From the NCBI GenBank assembly GCA_944472155.2, contig OX235277.1, positions 9,124,804-9,188,803 on the forward strand: a stretch of 64,000 nt of DNA, written 5' to 3'. The notes beneath the pieces are model-generated. The model was not told the origin of the DNA, made no database searches, and was given only the letters and a program-made list of their open reading frames with translations. The stretch comes from Trichobilharzia szidati. Its lineage: Eukaryota > Platyhelminthes > Trematoda > Strigeidida > Schistosomatidae. Positions 44,651-56,149 of the stretch are shown piece after piece (the first letter of the stretch is position 1; every line of letters starts with the position of its first letter). A program made the position numbers and the translations under genes.

Positions 44651-44749
44651 GCACGTCGTATTCAAGGCGCGCGTGCGTATTAGGCGGAATTATTTGCAAT
44701 TCATTTAATAAATACTAACAAACAACATTAGGTATTTAAACAATACAGT

Positions 44750-47410
44750 GGCAGAAATTGTCAATCACCACATCCGCCACATGTCGAATATCTGCTTGCG
44801 TACTTATAATCAGGTTTGGGTTTTCTTGCAAGTCTCTGCGATCTTCTAACTGATTCAGCATCATCTGCACTTATTTTTGAACTGCCTATGAAATCAGGAT
44901 TAGTAGTGGAATCAACAAAATTATAATCGGAACGACCTAGTTCATTTATTTTCACTTGATCCAGGTGTGTGTTGTGAACTGAATGATCTTCAATGTTTGA
45001 CATCTTCACCACTCGATTTCCCATTTTTTGTGGTATGATTCCAATAGAAAGTCTATAGTCATTCCCTCTATAATAATGTACATCATAAGTCGTCGACATC
45101 GGATGCGTTTGGTGAACTCGAAATTTCAATAGCTCAGCAGGACTTTTATGGGTACTTGTATGCTCCGCATTGCGATATTGAATTAGGGAGTTATCTACAA
45201 ATCTCTCTAGCTCGTCAAAATTCTTATGACTCATTGATGCTACGGCACTCTTAAATGTTCGTACAAAATCTTCTGCCAACCCGTTAAAGTGAGGATGACG
45301 TGGTGCTGTGTGCAGATGACGACAACCTATATGTGCAAGCCAATCACTGAAGCTCTCAGTGAAATGAGTACCATTACCAGTAACTAAGACATCTGGAATT
45401 CCTTCTCGACTAAAAATCTTCCTCAAAGCTCTCTCTGTGAATTTTGCGTTAGGACTATTGCAATTATGACTTCTGGCCATCTGGAATAAGAATCCACAAT
45501 AATTAAGGCATAGTATGAATTTAAGAATGGACCACAGTAATCTATATGAATACGCTGCCAAACCTCACAAGACGCAGGCCATGGTTTCCACAATGACTTT
45601 CTATAGGACATTTTATGCAGACAACTGGAACAGCTCTATGATCTCTTTTTAATGTCAGCATCAATTTCCGGCCACCAGCATGTTAGGCGTGCTAATGATT
45701 TCGTCTTATCAGCTCCCAAATGAGCAGAATGAATACCATCCAAGATCGCAGATCTTAATGTTGGAGGAATAGTAATTCTGTCATTCAGACATAGAAATCC
45801 TTCAGGATGGACCGAAATTTCATCTCTTCGCCTATAAAAGTTCGGAAGTCTTCGCTTACACTGAATATTCCAGTCTCTTTTTGTTGCATTTATAATGCAT
45901 CCGTAATATTTCCAAGTATCCTATACAAGTCTAACTCTATCCATAGGTAACGGCTGGACTAAGAAACAATCAGTATCATTAGCAGAATTTTCAAATAATG
46001 AATAGCGAGATAAGAAGTTTGAATCTATTTTCAGTAGTGTAATCTTATGCACTTAGTTCTAAACTCCATCTTTGAACCATAGTATCAGATGACCTATTCA
46101 AGGATTTTTCTGGATTAACAATGAATTTCAAAGCCTGATGATCAGTAACTATGTGAAAGTTAGTACCAAAGAGACACTTGTGCAAGCGGCTTATTGCCCA
46201 TACAACCGCTAGAGCCTCTTTCTGGGTTTGAGAGTACCATTGTTCACTCTTACTTAGACGTCGTGAAATACAGATAACAGGTTGTTCATTTTGCTCAAGT
46301 ACTGCAGCTATACCCGTAGGAGAAGCATCTGTAGTGAGAATAGACTTATCTTTCGGTGAAAAAAGTCTTAAGAAAGATTATTTATTGGAAAATTCAAATT
46401 TTTTTCGCAAGATATCTTCATGTCGTTGTTCTCACTTAAATTGTTCACTGGAGACAATATCAAAAAGCGGAGTTAGCAGTTGAGTGAAACTGGGAATGAA
46501 TCTGGAGTAAAACTGAAGAGTACCAATCCATGATCTCAATGACGACATATTATTAGGTGACGGTGTTTGAATTAGAGGTGCCAAACGACTAGCATCAGGT
46601 CTGAAACCCTCAGAGTCTACTGTGTATCCCAAGCATGACACAGGAGTCAAATTAAAATGACATTCAGATCGATTAACAAGCATGTTTTTCCCACAGAAAC
46701 GCCTGAACAGTTTTAAAAGACGTTCATTATGCAATCCGATGTTCGGGCCATGAACCGTAATTTCGTCTTGGTAAGACTCAACGCCATCTAATCTATCTAT
46801 CATCTGATTTATTACCTTTTGAAATATTGCAGGTGAAACCTTTAAACCAAAAGGCAAGAACTTAAACTTGAACAATCCAAATGGAGTATTAATGGTTGTT
46901 GAGGCACCAGAAGCTTCGTCAAGAGGAATTCGCAAATAAGCATCTTTCAGATCTATTTTGGAAAAGTATTTTGGGCCGTCTAGCTTGTAGAGAATGTCTT
47001 CGCTTTCTAGAGCAGTGCAACTTTGCTATAGTAGACGACTACTGGGTGTAAGGCGGTAGTCACCACAAAATTCAGCCTTGAGTGGCGTCACACTAGGAAT
47101 AGCCCAATTCGAAGATTCAACTGGCATAAGTATGCCCTGCTCAACCAGCTTCCCCAACTCCCTCTTAACTGCATGTCGCGAAGCGTATGGAATTAATCGG
47201 CGCCTTAGGACGACAGGGTCAAGATGGATGGGCAGAGTCTTCATGCCACCTACACACTTTGAACATTGAAGGACTAATCCTCTGAACGAAGATTCATCAA
47301 ACAACTCACTGCAAACTGATATTTCGACGTTCAACAATCTGAGAACTTTTAATCCCAATAAAGATGGACGATATTCACTAACAACCTCGCCTGGATTACT
47401 GGCTCACTAG
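44750..47410 (-). mobile_element. Decayed Ty3/gypsy element (second lineage)
   Basis: Minus-strand pol fragments. RT starts at 47358 (IHLDPVVLRRRLIPYASRHA, GKLVEQGILMPVESSNWAIP) and continues at 46935-46432 (TTINTPFGLFKFKFLPFGLK, a SYQDEITV segment where the YxDD motif is expected, FNLTPVSCLGYTVDSEGF). RNase H traces lie at 46400-46050. Integrase zinc-binding traces run from 45700, then frame 45611-44761: WQRIHIDYCGPF, DSYSRWPEV, VLVTGNGTHFTESF, HPHFNGLAEDFVRTFKSAVA. The integrase core reads TGNGT where SDNGT is usual. No LTRs were recognised. The integrase is of the K02A2.6/mag-like type, unlike the CsRn1-type element at 25886. Many stops. Confidence 0.75.
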
Positions 47411-48930
47411 TATTCTGGCTGGTCCCAAGCCCGAATAAAGAAGGAGGGTTGGGGCGTGGTGCTAGCAACTCCACCCCCAAAACTTAACCAAATTGCTACA
47501 GAAAATTAAACGCATAAATATATTAAAAATACTAAAAATATAAACAATAACTGTATTTTTCGCTGGAATCGGGGAAGTGAAATGATGCAGGCTGGTGAAA
47601 GCCTTTGGGAAGCCAGTCAGCCGATGTACCTTCTTTCGATGAAAGCAAAAATAAGGATGGGGACGCGGAATTTTCGCACAATGTACGAAGCTGGAAAGAC
47701 TGCCCAGGTAGCCTCAGAAATGAGGAGATATAAAATAGAAGTGTTGGGAATCTGTGAGAGTAGATGGAACGGATGTGGAAGATGCCAGCTATCAACTGGA
47801 GTGACAGTAATCTATTCCGGTCACCTAGAGGACAGCCACGAGCACACCGAGGGAGTGGCCATCATGAGGTCACCAACGGCAACCAAAGCTCTCATGCAGT
47901 GGGAACCAATCTCCTCTAGGAAAATGACACCCAGGTTCAACTCAAAAGGAAGGAAGGCTACAATCATTCAATGCTATGCGCCTACAAACGTCTCAGAACA
48001 AGGGAAGAAGGAGGATTTCTACAGTCAACTGCAAACAGGAATGGACAACGTCCCAAAGAGCGATATCAAAATCCTGATGGGTGATATGAATGCGAAACTG
48101 GCAGGGGACAATACAGGAAGAGAACTCACCATGGGTCGTGAGGCCCTTCGTGAAATGAACGAAAATGGCGAACTCTTTCCAGACTTCTGCGCCTTCAATG
48201 ATTTGATGATTGGTGGCAGTGTGTTCAAACACAGGGATATACACAAGGCAACATGGATTTCACCAGACGGACACACCAAAAACCAGATAGACTTCATTTC
48301 AATCTCAAGGAAGTGGAGACGGAGCCTACTGGATACAAGGTCGAGGCGAGGAGCAGATGTGGGTTCAGACCACTATCTAGTACAAGGGACTTTCAAGGTG
48401 AAGCTAAAAGCCTCGAGGATAGCTGGGGATAGGCCACAATGCAAGATCAACACTCAAAAACTGAAGGACACAACCACACGGGACATTTTCACTGCAACTG
48501 TCAGAGCAAAGCAGGAAACACTACGTGACATCACTGAGGAATCATGCATGAAAGACCATTGGAACTCTCTGAAGGTGATTTTCAACGAAACGTGTTCAAC
48601 GGTTTTAGGAAGAAAGAAGAGACAAAACAAGGAATGGTTCTCAGCGGACACTTGGAAGCTAATAGAGGAGAGGAGAATGGTGAAATAGAAAATGATTCAA
48701 TGCAAAGACGGACAAGAGAAGGAGACGCTGAGTTCAACTTACACAGCACTGGACAAAGAAGTGAAGAAGAGTGCTAGGAAGGACAAAAGACAATTCTACG
48801 ACAATCTGGCCACTGAAGCTGAGAAGGCAGCATGCAAAAGGGACCTGAGGACATTATATCAGATAACCAAGTCTCTATCCGGGAAGAGATCAACACAAGT
48901 GGGACGTCCCCAACAGATTGGTTACAAGTC
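47411..48930 (+). mobile_element. RTE (SR2-like) element, 5' end with AP endonuclease
   Basis: Frame 47582-48688 is open through the AP endonuclease: GTRNFRTMYEAGKTAQVASE, ILGICESRWN-type motif (VLGICESRWNGCG), IIQCYAPTN, ILMGDMNAKLAGDN, TWISPDGHTKNQIDFI and GSDHYLV. A stop near 48688 and a frameshift lead to 48692-48934 (LSGKRSTQ). The start at 47411 (GGTCCCAAGCCCGAATAAAG) looks like a genuine RTE 5' end. The RT is absent: at about 48905-48935 the sequence switches to an unrelated segment. It is the only RTE here with its 5' end. Confidence 0.85.
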
Positions 48931-48934
48931 GTAA

Positions 48935-49895
48935 AACAAACACGGTTGCGTTTTACACGTTTGCAAGAAGTGCATACAAAAGCGAACTGTGAAGCAGTGA
49001 GAAAGTTTAGTGGTAAGCTAAATGTGAAATCAGGTTATGACTCCACAAGTTTTCAAGGTGTTACTAGTCAGAGTAAGGGTATAAAACCTTTAAGGATTAA
49101 TGAGGAAGAACCCAAATCATTTACTGCTGTTATTAAAGAGGTTGAAAATGATAAAGTCGACCATATAAACGGCGATGAAGTGAGTATTTGTGATAATGAT
49201 CACATTTGTCTTTGGCTGATCATGATGAGACGAGCGGAATGCCTACTACTACTGAGTCAGACAAAGGTTCTGTACAACTTGAACGTGAAGTAGAATTAAG
49301 GACAGATGCGGTTGCAGAAGGTATGGATACTCATGAGACCGTCAGTGTAAATGATCAGCGTGTAGCCCAACTAACGACAGATGTCAAAGCTAAACTAGAG
49401 CTAATAGTAAAAGACAGCAGTGGTGGTAATCTTGCAGTTAGACAGCCTTCTAAAGGTCGAACAGTGATAGCTTCTGATGCACCGTTAAGTTCATCAACTT
49501 GTATCAGTCAGTCGTCGTTGGTATTGTCATCCACAATGAAAGGGATATCCATGAACCCATGTGTCTTATACTGTGATTACGCTTGTATCGGTCCGTTTGA
49601 AAGGACGAAAGTCAATGGCCAGATTAGTGATGATAAGCCAACTGTGTATGAGAGTGTAACTGTAAAACTGACTTGCACGAATAAGGACCTTTCAAGTTTC
49701 AAGTTACTATTTGAACGTTATCATCTTTGGTGTAAATTATTCTGTACCTTCGCTTGGTTGGTCAGATATATAGTATGTTTGTCAGTCATCTGCATTTCAC
49801 GATACAATGTCATGGGCGTGTTACCATTCAGAGTTGAGGACATAGATGTTGGAAGGCGGTCAGCAAATGAACTCAACGACGATTTTCCAACTTAG
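48935..49895 (+). pseudogene. Unidentified, possibly BEL/Pao-type retroelement segment
   Basis: Two overlapping frames (to 49293, and 49206-49895) join by a frameshift into a segment of over 300 codons. The C-terminal part reads KLLFERYHLWCKLFCTFAWL, RYIVCLSVICISRYNVMG and VEDIDVGRRSANELNDDFPT. The pattern 'aromatic-W-x-L-x-R-x-x-AW-hydrophobic-R' recalls the region between RNase H and integrase of BEL/Pao elements, but the similarity is from memory and slight. It follows a truncated RTE and precedes a tandem duplication. I do not recognise the N-terminal part. Confidence 0.3.
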
Positions 49896-49896
49896 G

Positions 49897-50285
49897 GCGT
49901 CAACCTGAGAAGGGTTGTAGGCGTACTGCTGTAAGTCCTACAATTCTTCAAGGGTAGTACGTCGAAGCGCAGTCCAGCATACTTGGTGTGTTATTTTGTA
50001 CATATGTTCATTTTGTATATATTGATTTGGTGTCATCTTTTGTTTATTTGTTGGTTGATATTGTTTGTGTTCGGACATTCTCCACTTGAATCGTCAACCT
50101 GAGAAGGGTTGTAGGCGTACTACTGTAAGTCCTGCGATTCTTCAAAGGAATTACATCAAGACATGTTCTGCGAGGTTATGTGTACCGTTTGTATATATGC
50201 ATGGTTTATCATATCAATTGGTGTTTTTGGATTCATTGTGTTTATTTGTTGTTTTCGTACTCTGTTGTATTGTATAATTTTGTTA
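49897..50285 (+). repeat. Two tandem copies of a 194-bp unit
   Basis: GTCAACCTGAGAAGGGTTGT at 49899 recurs at 50093. The first 60 bp of each unit are nearly identical and the remainder (T-rich, GTTTATTTGTTG) is more diverged. The period is 194 bp. Placement directly after an open frame and before GC-richer sequence would fit a retroelement untranslated region. Confidence 0.7.
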
Positions 50286-50852
50286 AAATTTCGTCGTGCT
50301 TACTTCTGAAGTTGTTTCGAGTCTTCTACATCTGTGAATGAATTGATTGATGTTAAAGACAGCAGATGGGTTGTATACGCCGGGGAGGCTGCTGCTGAGA
50401 ATGACACGCACATGTAGACAAGGATTAGCTGTGGAATCAATGATTGAGAATGAATGTTTCGATTCTGGCTGGGGTCCCACACCCCGGAGAGCGAGGGTGT
50501 AGACGACTGAGGCTTTCATATGTCACCGCCACTAGAACTGAGGCAGAATGAGTGACAAGTGATAGTAGTGGTAATTGGTACTGAATAGATAAGAGGATGT
50601 GTGAAGAGTATCATGAGGTGCTGCTATGGTCACGCTGCTTTCTGCAAGAGCCATTCTGGCAAGTGGCGACTGTGTTGCAAGATGTCAAGACGATGCCTTT
50701 AAGTGGAAGGTGTAGGTCGTCGTCGACGAATGAAATTTTGCTGTGGGTATGCCTGTGGTGTGTTGGCTTTGTTTTTTGTTTTCCATTTCAGCTTTGTCCT
50801 TGTGGCCCAGGTTCTCGCACTGGTATCCAAGTCAACGTGTATTGGTCGTGAT

Positions 50853-50880
50853 GGAAAAAAGGGATAGATCCCTTTTTGCC
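50853..50880. other. Short inverted repeat (hairpin)
   Basis: AAAAAAGGGAT then AGATCCCTTTTT forms a stem of about 10 bp with a tiny loop, followed by GCCGGGGAGCG; GCCGGGGAG also occurs near 50380. Function unknown. Confidence 0.4.
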
Positions 50881-51469
50881 GGGGAGCGTCAAAGTAGTTG
50901 AAGAATGAACGTTTAATTAACGGTTGTTTGCACAAACCCAACTCCACATTTTGGCGGGAGTCATCGATACTGCAGTCATCGTTCTATCGTTCGCTGTTTT
51001 TTAGAAGACAAAGAAAAACTATCAGAAGCATTACTGTGAATAATTGTTATAACATTTATCCCTAGACTTTGTGTACAATAACCTTGTGGTTGGCTCTGTA
51101 TTGGCGCAGGAATATAGGATTCTTGAATCACCAATTTGTGTTCTGGTTTTTTGCGTTGGTTATTGACAATAGTTTCTGAAAGTCTTCTAAGAACAGCGTT
51201 AAGTCCAGGGTAGTTGGACCTTGACATTGACAACACTTATTTTCAAAAGCGGGAATTATGTACAGAGATAACTAAATATAACATTTGAATTGTGAATCGA
51301 AAAGTATGTAGTGTGCCTTTGATAAGCTTTACCAATCCTTTTACATAATGAATTAACATATCTCAATATGCCTAATATTTCCTTCCGTAAAGGGTTAAAA
51401 TAGTTTCATAAACAGTGGGTTCGTGGTACATTGACCACACAAATGAAATGCATGCCAGTTTTATGAAGA

Positions 51470-51860
51470 CTAACGGTTCTCTTGAATTCCCAGTGAAACA
51501 TAGTGCTCCACCAGCATATCTTCATTTTGTTCTAATCTCTGTGGACTTCTTTGGCTGGCCATGCGTTCACCCATAGTTTCTCATCTTCTCCTTACAAGAT
51601 ATTCTCCATGTAACCTTCGGGACGACTATCAATTTGCCGTTTCCCATTCGAGTTCCACTGGAGCTATGTCATTCAATGGTCTCCTCAGCCTGTGTTCAGT
51701 TTTCTGTTTACAATTGCTAAGCAATATTTCATGACTGCTTTGTTCCCAGAGCTGCCTGTTGGTAGTGATTTCTGTCAGTTAAACCTTAATTATGAAACCA
51801 GCAAAGAAAGCTGTTGATGAAAATCCGTAGCCTGTTGTAAGTGGTTCAGCATTTTACAGT
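51470..51860 (-). mobile_element. Degenerate RTE 3' fragment
   Basis: Reverse complement shows the RTE end (ATGTTTCACTGGGAATTC in place of TGTTCCACTCGGAACCC) and C-terminal landmarks such as the WNSNGK and TWRISCKE equivalents, heavily mutated. Matches the layout of 20620-21240. Confidence 0.6.
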
Positions 51861-51869
51861 GACATGGAG

Positions 51870-53310
51870 AAAATTTGAAGTAAAAGTTCAAGCCTGTCCG
51901 AGGTGGGACGAGAAGTTTGAAAGTGACTGAAAAGAAAACGATGCGAAGCGGATTTATCACTCAATGTCTATATTCCTCCCAAAACTCAAGGAATGAATAG
52001 GAATGATTTCTTGTGAGGACGTAGGCTTTGAAAGAACAACATTTCTGCCCACAATTGGTTACCAAAGGAAACTGATCTTGAGGGAATTTCAAAACATTTT
52101 TTCTCGTTGGAGAATTTGAATCCCACACCGGGCTTGAAAAGCTCAGAAACATAGTCCAAATACACCATAAATTGTGTAGGACAAACTGTATTTGTCGCTG
52201 TGATAGGGAAACACAGATTTTCAGCTTAAGGTGACACTATCTGGGAGTTGTTCATTATTTTTCCAAAAAGTCTGCAATTATTATTCTTCACCGCTCACCC
52301 CCGCCATAAATTTGGCAAGATAGAACCACGAATAATTTCTAGCTGCTTCCGATGGATACTTTTTCGTAATGCTACAATTTACTATTCTGCTACAGTACAG
52401 AAATAAGAGTAAACTGTTGCTTAGCTACCGCAAATTTCATTTCAGAGAATTCAGAGTCTCGCAAAAATAGCGGCCTATGCAATAACTAATGATCAGAAAT
52501 TTCCTGAGAGAGGAACCACCAGAGTTTGTTGGGAAACACTGATTAACATTTTTTGCAAAGGCATGTGGCATACATAATTTTCAACACAACATGCTGTGGA
52601 CAATCAGGTGTAGTAAGGGATTAGGGAACTCAAAAGGATAGGAAAAGTGACCAAGTATGAACTACGCCTTTCTCATGAATAATAAGGCTTCCTTTATCCA
52701 TTGAATCACAAATGCCCTTTCTATGTGTTTCATAAGGTTTCTCGCCTAATTTGCCCTCTTTCATGCCTTCAAGAACACCATTAGTCCCCGGTAATATTAC
52801 GGGCTGTAGCTCAGTAATTGGGAGTCATTTGCATAGAAAATTCTGTTTTAAAACGCCCGACTGACTACGGAAAACGTGAAGAGAATAGCGGTCTATGACT
52901 ATAAGCTTTTCCCTCCTATCTTCCGTGTCAAGCGGTATAATATGGTAGTACTGAGGTTAGACGGAGAGGTGAGGAGGGTAAATCAATCTACGACGTTGTA
53001 AAGTTGCACGGATCAATCTGTCTGAGGTGAGTACTATGGATACCAAACCTTCGTTTTCTTGGCTTACCAATAGTGACTGACACAAAACTTGGTCGTCGAA
53101 GACTTCATGGTAGTCGGGGCAAAACATGGCACCTTACTCTACACTACGATTGTTCCGCTCAGCAATTTTCAGAGTTCCGAATGCGTTTTCATTGACCTTT
53201 CAAAGCCACTCGGCAGCACGCATGAGGTAACTGCATCGATTTATAGTCAGATGCATCAGCTGCGAAGGTAATTTCCATCCAACTTTATCCATCCTGACAC
53301 TTCAATTCCC
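51870..53310. other. Unassigned non-coding stretch
   Basis: No coding frame with recognisable motifs and no repeat recognised. A T-rich and GA-rich mixed background. Confidence 0.45.
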
Positions 53311-53319
53311 TCCACAATC

Positions 53320-53390
53320 AGACAATCTGACCATCGTTTCTCTCCAAGGTTCCACTCAAGGGCCTGACGTTCGACACTGCTGTCACTAAA
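53320..53390 (-). mobile_element. Tiny RTE fragment
   Basis: AAGGTTCCACTCAAGGGCCT and the following bases match the RTE C-terminal region at 7575-7605 (TTCCACTCGAGCACTGGCCT). Only about 60-70 bp. Confidence 0.4.
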
Positions 53391-53977
53391 TAGGAATTAC
53401 CTACTCAATACTCAGTTACTATTCAGCCATTCAACAGATTCAAGTCGAGGTTAAACGATTACGTATTGTTAGGGGAGCCATTTTCAATCTCAGGATGAAA
53501 ATTATGATCCGAGGGAATGAGTTCCCACAATGCTTGCTTTTTTTGTTATAATTTCTGACAAGTAGTTCACAGAAGGTGCTTTTCAGCGTATTCATTTTTT
53601 CAGCTGTTCAATCTAATTCATGCGGTTTTTCTTTGCTAAAGTGGATAGATGTTATGCCAAATCAAAATTAATATCTATCATTCGGCTACTTTTTCAATTG
53701 CTTTCCTGCTCTATATGTTGTGCCCTCTTTTCCACACTTTGGTTATTAGTCTTTATCTCTCTCATAAAACTTACCTTTGAATAGTTTGCAGCCTCGCCTC
53801 ATGCTTCTACAGTTTCTGCTGCTGGAAGAACTACCATTTTGAGATGGATCGTTGCCTGGCTCTTGTCGTCTGTCGTTACATTTGGTGTCACTGCATGCAT
53901 ACACATGGAAAGCCTAGGCCCTACAGTTTTTGATGGAGACATGGATTTTCGGGCATGACTTCTAGGCCGTTACGCAG

Positions 53978-54298
53978 TTGAGTGGCACTCCAGATCTGTC
54001 AGCGATGTGGCCGTTACTTGAAACGCTGCTGGAAGGTCGAGCGAAGGCGGAGTATGAAAGCGTGAGGCAAAACATCAGCGAATACGCACTAGGGTCACAC
54101 AAACTGCTTACAAAGTTGGAGGGACCATACATGGTCTACGTGAGACGGGGTCACGTGCAAACGATCAGAAATGCAAACAAAGAGGAGTGTGGGAACGTCA
54201 GTGAGTGCCGGAATTTGATACAGGAGTACAAACTAACAAAGCCACAAAACTGTAGACAGCAATTTACGCCAACGCTACGTCCAGGATCAGGATCATGA
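53978..54298 (+). CDS. Hypothetical open frame
   Basis: 106 codons (starts MSGTPDLSAMWPLLETLLEG in the annotated frame, with a non-ATG first codon), moderately polar, no recognised domain. It could be a retroelement gag remnant or chance; no neighbours support it. Confidence 0.2.
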   Translation: MSGTPDLSAMWPLLETLLEGRAKAEYESVRQNISEYALGSHKLLTKLEGPYMVYVRRGHVQTIRNANKEECGNVSECRNLIQEYKLTKPQNCRQQFTPTLRPGSGS

Positions 54299-54309
54299 GA
54301 AAAACGATA

Positions 54310-55360
54310 AAAAAGCTCAACCTTGAAGAACCCACCAACCAATCACAGTGGACTTAACGTGTGCAAATAGGATTCGCAAATATATGGCTTAACTTTCTCA
54401 GAAACGGTCACAAGCAGTGCAGAATAACATTCAGCAAGAAAAAAACCGATCAGAATACGTCACTTCTCTGCTGACAGTAATGTACGTAAAAATCCAAAAA
54501 TATCGCTTTATTTTCTCAATAAAAGTTCTATTTCCTTGTTCTTGTTTCCTGTCGTTACAACCTTACTCCACTGATTGTTATTACCTAAACCAGTCCTTTA
54601 CCTCTGCAGAGTCTGTTTTGTTCTACCCTTTTGAATACTGCTATAATAATTCACTTTCTAATTATTAAGTTTCATTATCTATTTGTTTGACTGTCCGTTT
54701 TTACTTTATAAGTTCACATAATTCTCACTAGTTATATCAGTGTCGTAACAGCTGAATGCAATATGATGTGCTCAAATCTGGGAGTATCTACGAAATAACA
54801 GTGTAAGGCATGCAAAGCCGTCACTGATGCTGCAGTCTGTTCATCATGATCCTGTAGATACATTGGGCATGTCAATAGGTGCATCGGAATCGGAAATTGG
54901 TGCAATCACACAACAACAGGTTATTAAGTACTGGCAGCTACTTTTCTTCCTGGCTTTTCTCTGTATCGCACCTAATGCTTCAAACGTTTTTTATCCGTAT
55001 TCAGTTTCATTTCTTCACACTGTGCAACTCTGCACAAATCCAAACACCTCTTTATTAATTGCGAAGTCACGAAGTGCTTGCTTTTTCTTTATCCTATTCC
55101 TTATGCGGTGATCACTGATAAAAAATTGAAGCATAAAAATTTTCTCGATTTTTATAGGTCAACCAATGCAGTACAGGCACTCTATCAGTGGGTCATTGGT
55201 TAGAAACTCTCATGTCAACAGAACATGATTTACTCATGACTGAAACAAACGTCCCAGAGAGAACAATATTTACAGAGACTGATACTACCTACAAGACGGC
55301 ATAACAGTGTGGCGCCCCTACATTAACCCCAACTGTACGTCTATAAAATGATTTCACATA
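54310..55360. other. No gene recognised
   Basis: Short frames only. The 94-codon frame at 54827-55111 has no recognised motif. Confidence 0.45.
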
Positions 55361-55369
55361 CTTTTATAA

Positions 55370-56050
55370 TGCTAACACCAACAAAAGAAAATATAAATCA
55401 TCAGTAGTTCTGCGCAAAAAAGGAACCTCGGAAACCTTACGCAGAATTCTTAACAAGGCAGGAATAAAAGTGGCTGGCATTCAAACCCACAAACTCAATT
55501 AGAAAGAGGCTTTGTTGGTTTGAGAACCCTGTGGATCCAATCAGACAACACAATTTAGATCATCTAATACCCTGTGTCATACCGATCATGGTTAAAAGCA
55601 CATGACCACTGTGGCAGAGTGTAGTCAGCCAGACCACCTGAGCATAAAAACCTAGAAAAAACTAGATTAGTTGAACCGAACAAGATAAGAAATCTAGAGA
55701 ATAGTTCAGCTACACAGTACAACATACAGTTACCATCATAAAAGAGGATGGGATAGAATAAGATGAGAGTTTTAAGATCTTATGTAGCAGGGTAGAGAGA
55801 GATTGATAATGGAAGATTTAATTATTGAATCAACTGAAAACACATCTAATAGGAATGATTCAACATCTGTTGGCCCAAACATCTGCACAATTCTTCTCCC
55901 CCTACGTCAAATAAGGAAAAAAAATGAAACCACAAAAGTCAAGCATATCATCGATATGATTATCAAGAGCGGATAAAAAGTGATCCAAACGTAATCATCC
56001 ACTAAATAATGCTGTTTCATTGTGCGATAAAAGTGCTAAATTAGTTATTA
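55370..56050 (+). mobile_element. PLE-B fragment, degenerate
   Basis: Plus-strand reading: KKGTSETLRRILNKAGIKVA and GIQTHKLN (55420-55500) match the PLE-B linker at 2332-2470 (minus). The GIY-YIG part is nearly destroyed (LCHTDHG near 55570), then comes a C-terminal block RLIMEDLIIESTENTSNRND at 55800-55860 and the 3' end with AGAGCGGATAAAAAGTGAT in place of the usual hairpin. 5'-truncated. Confidence 0.7.
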
Positions 56051-56149
56051 CGCAAATAAGATGAATAGCTTCTAAAATGCAAACATGATTCAGAGAGCGC
56101 GGTTCTCCAAAAACATGGAATGTTGTTGAGCAGGATTTTTCTCCCTTGG

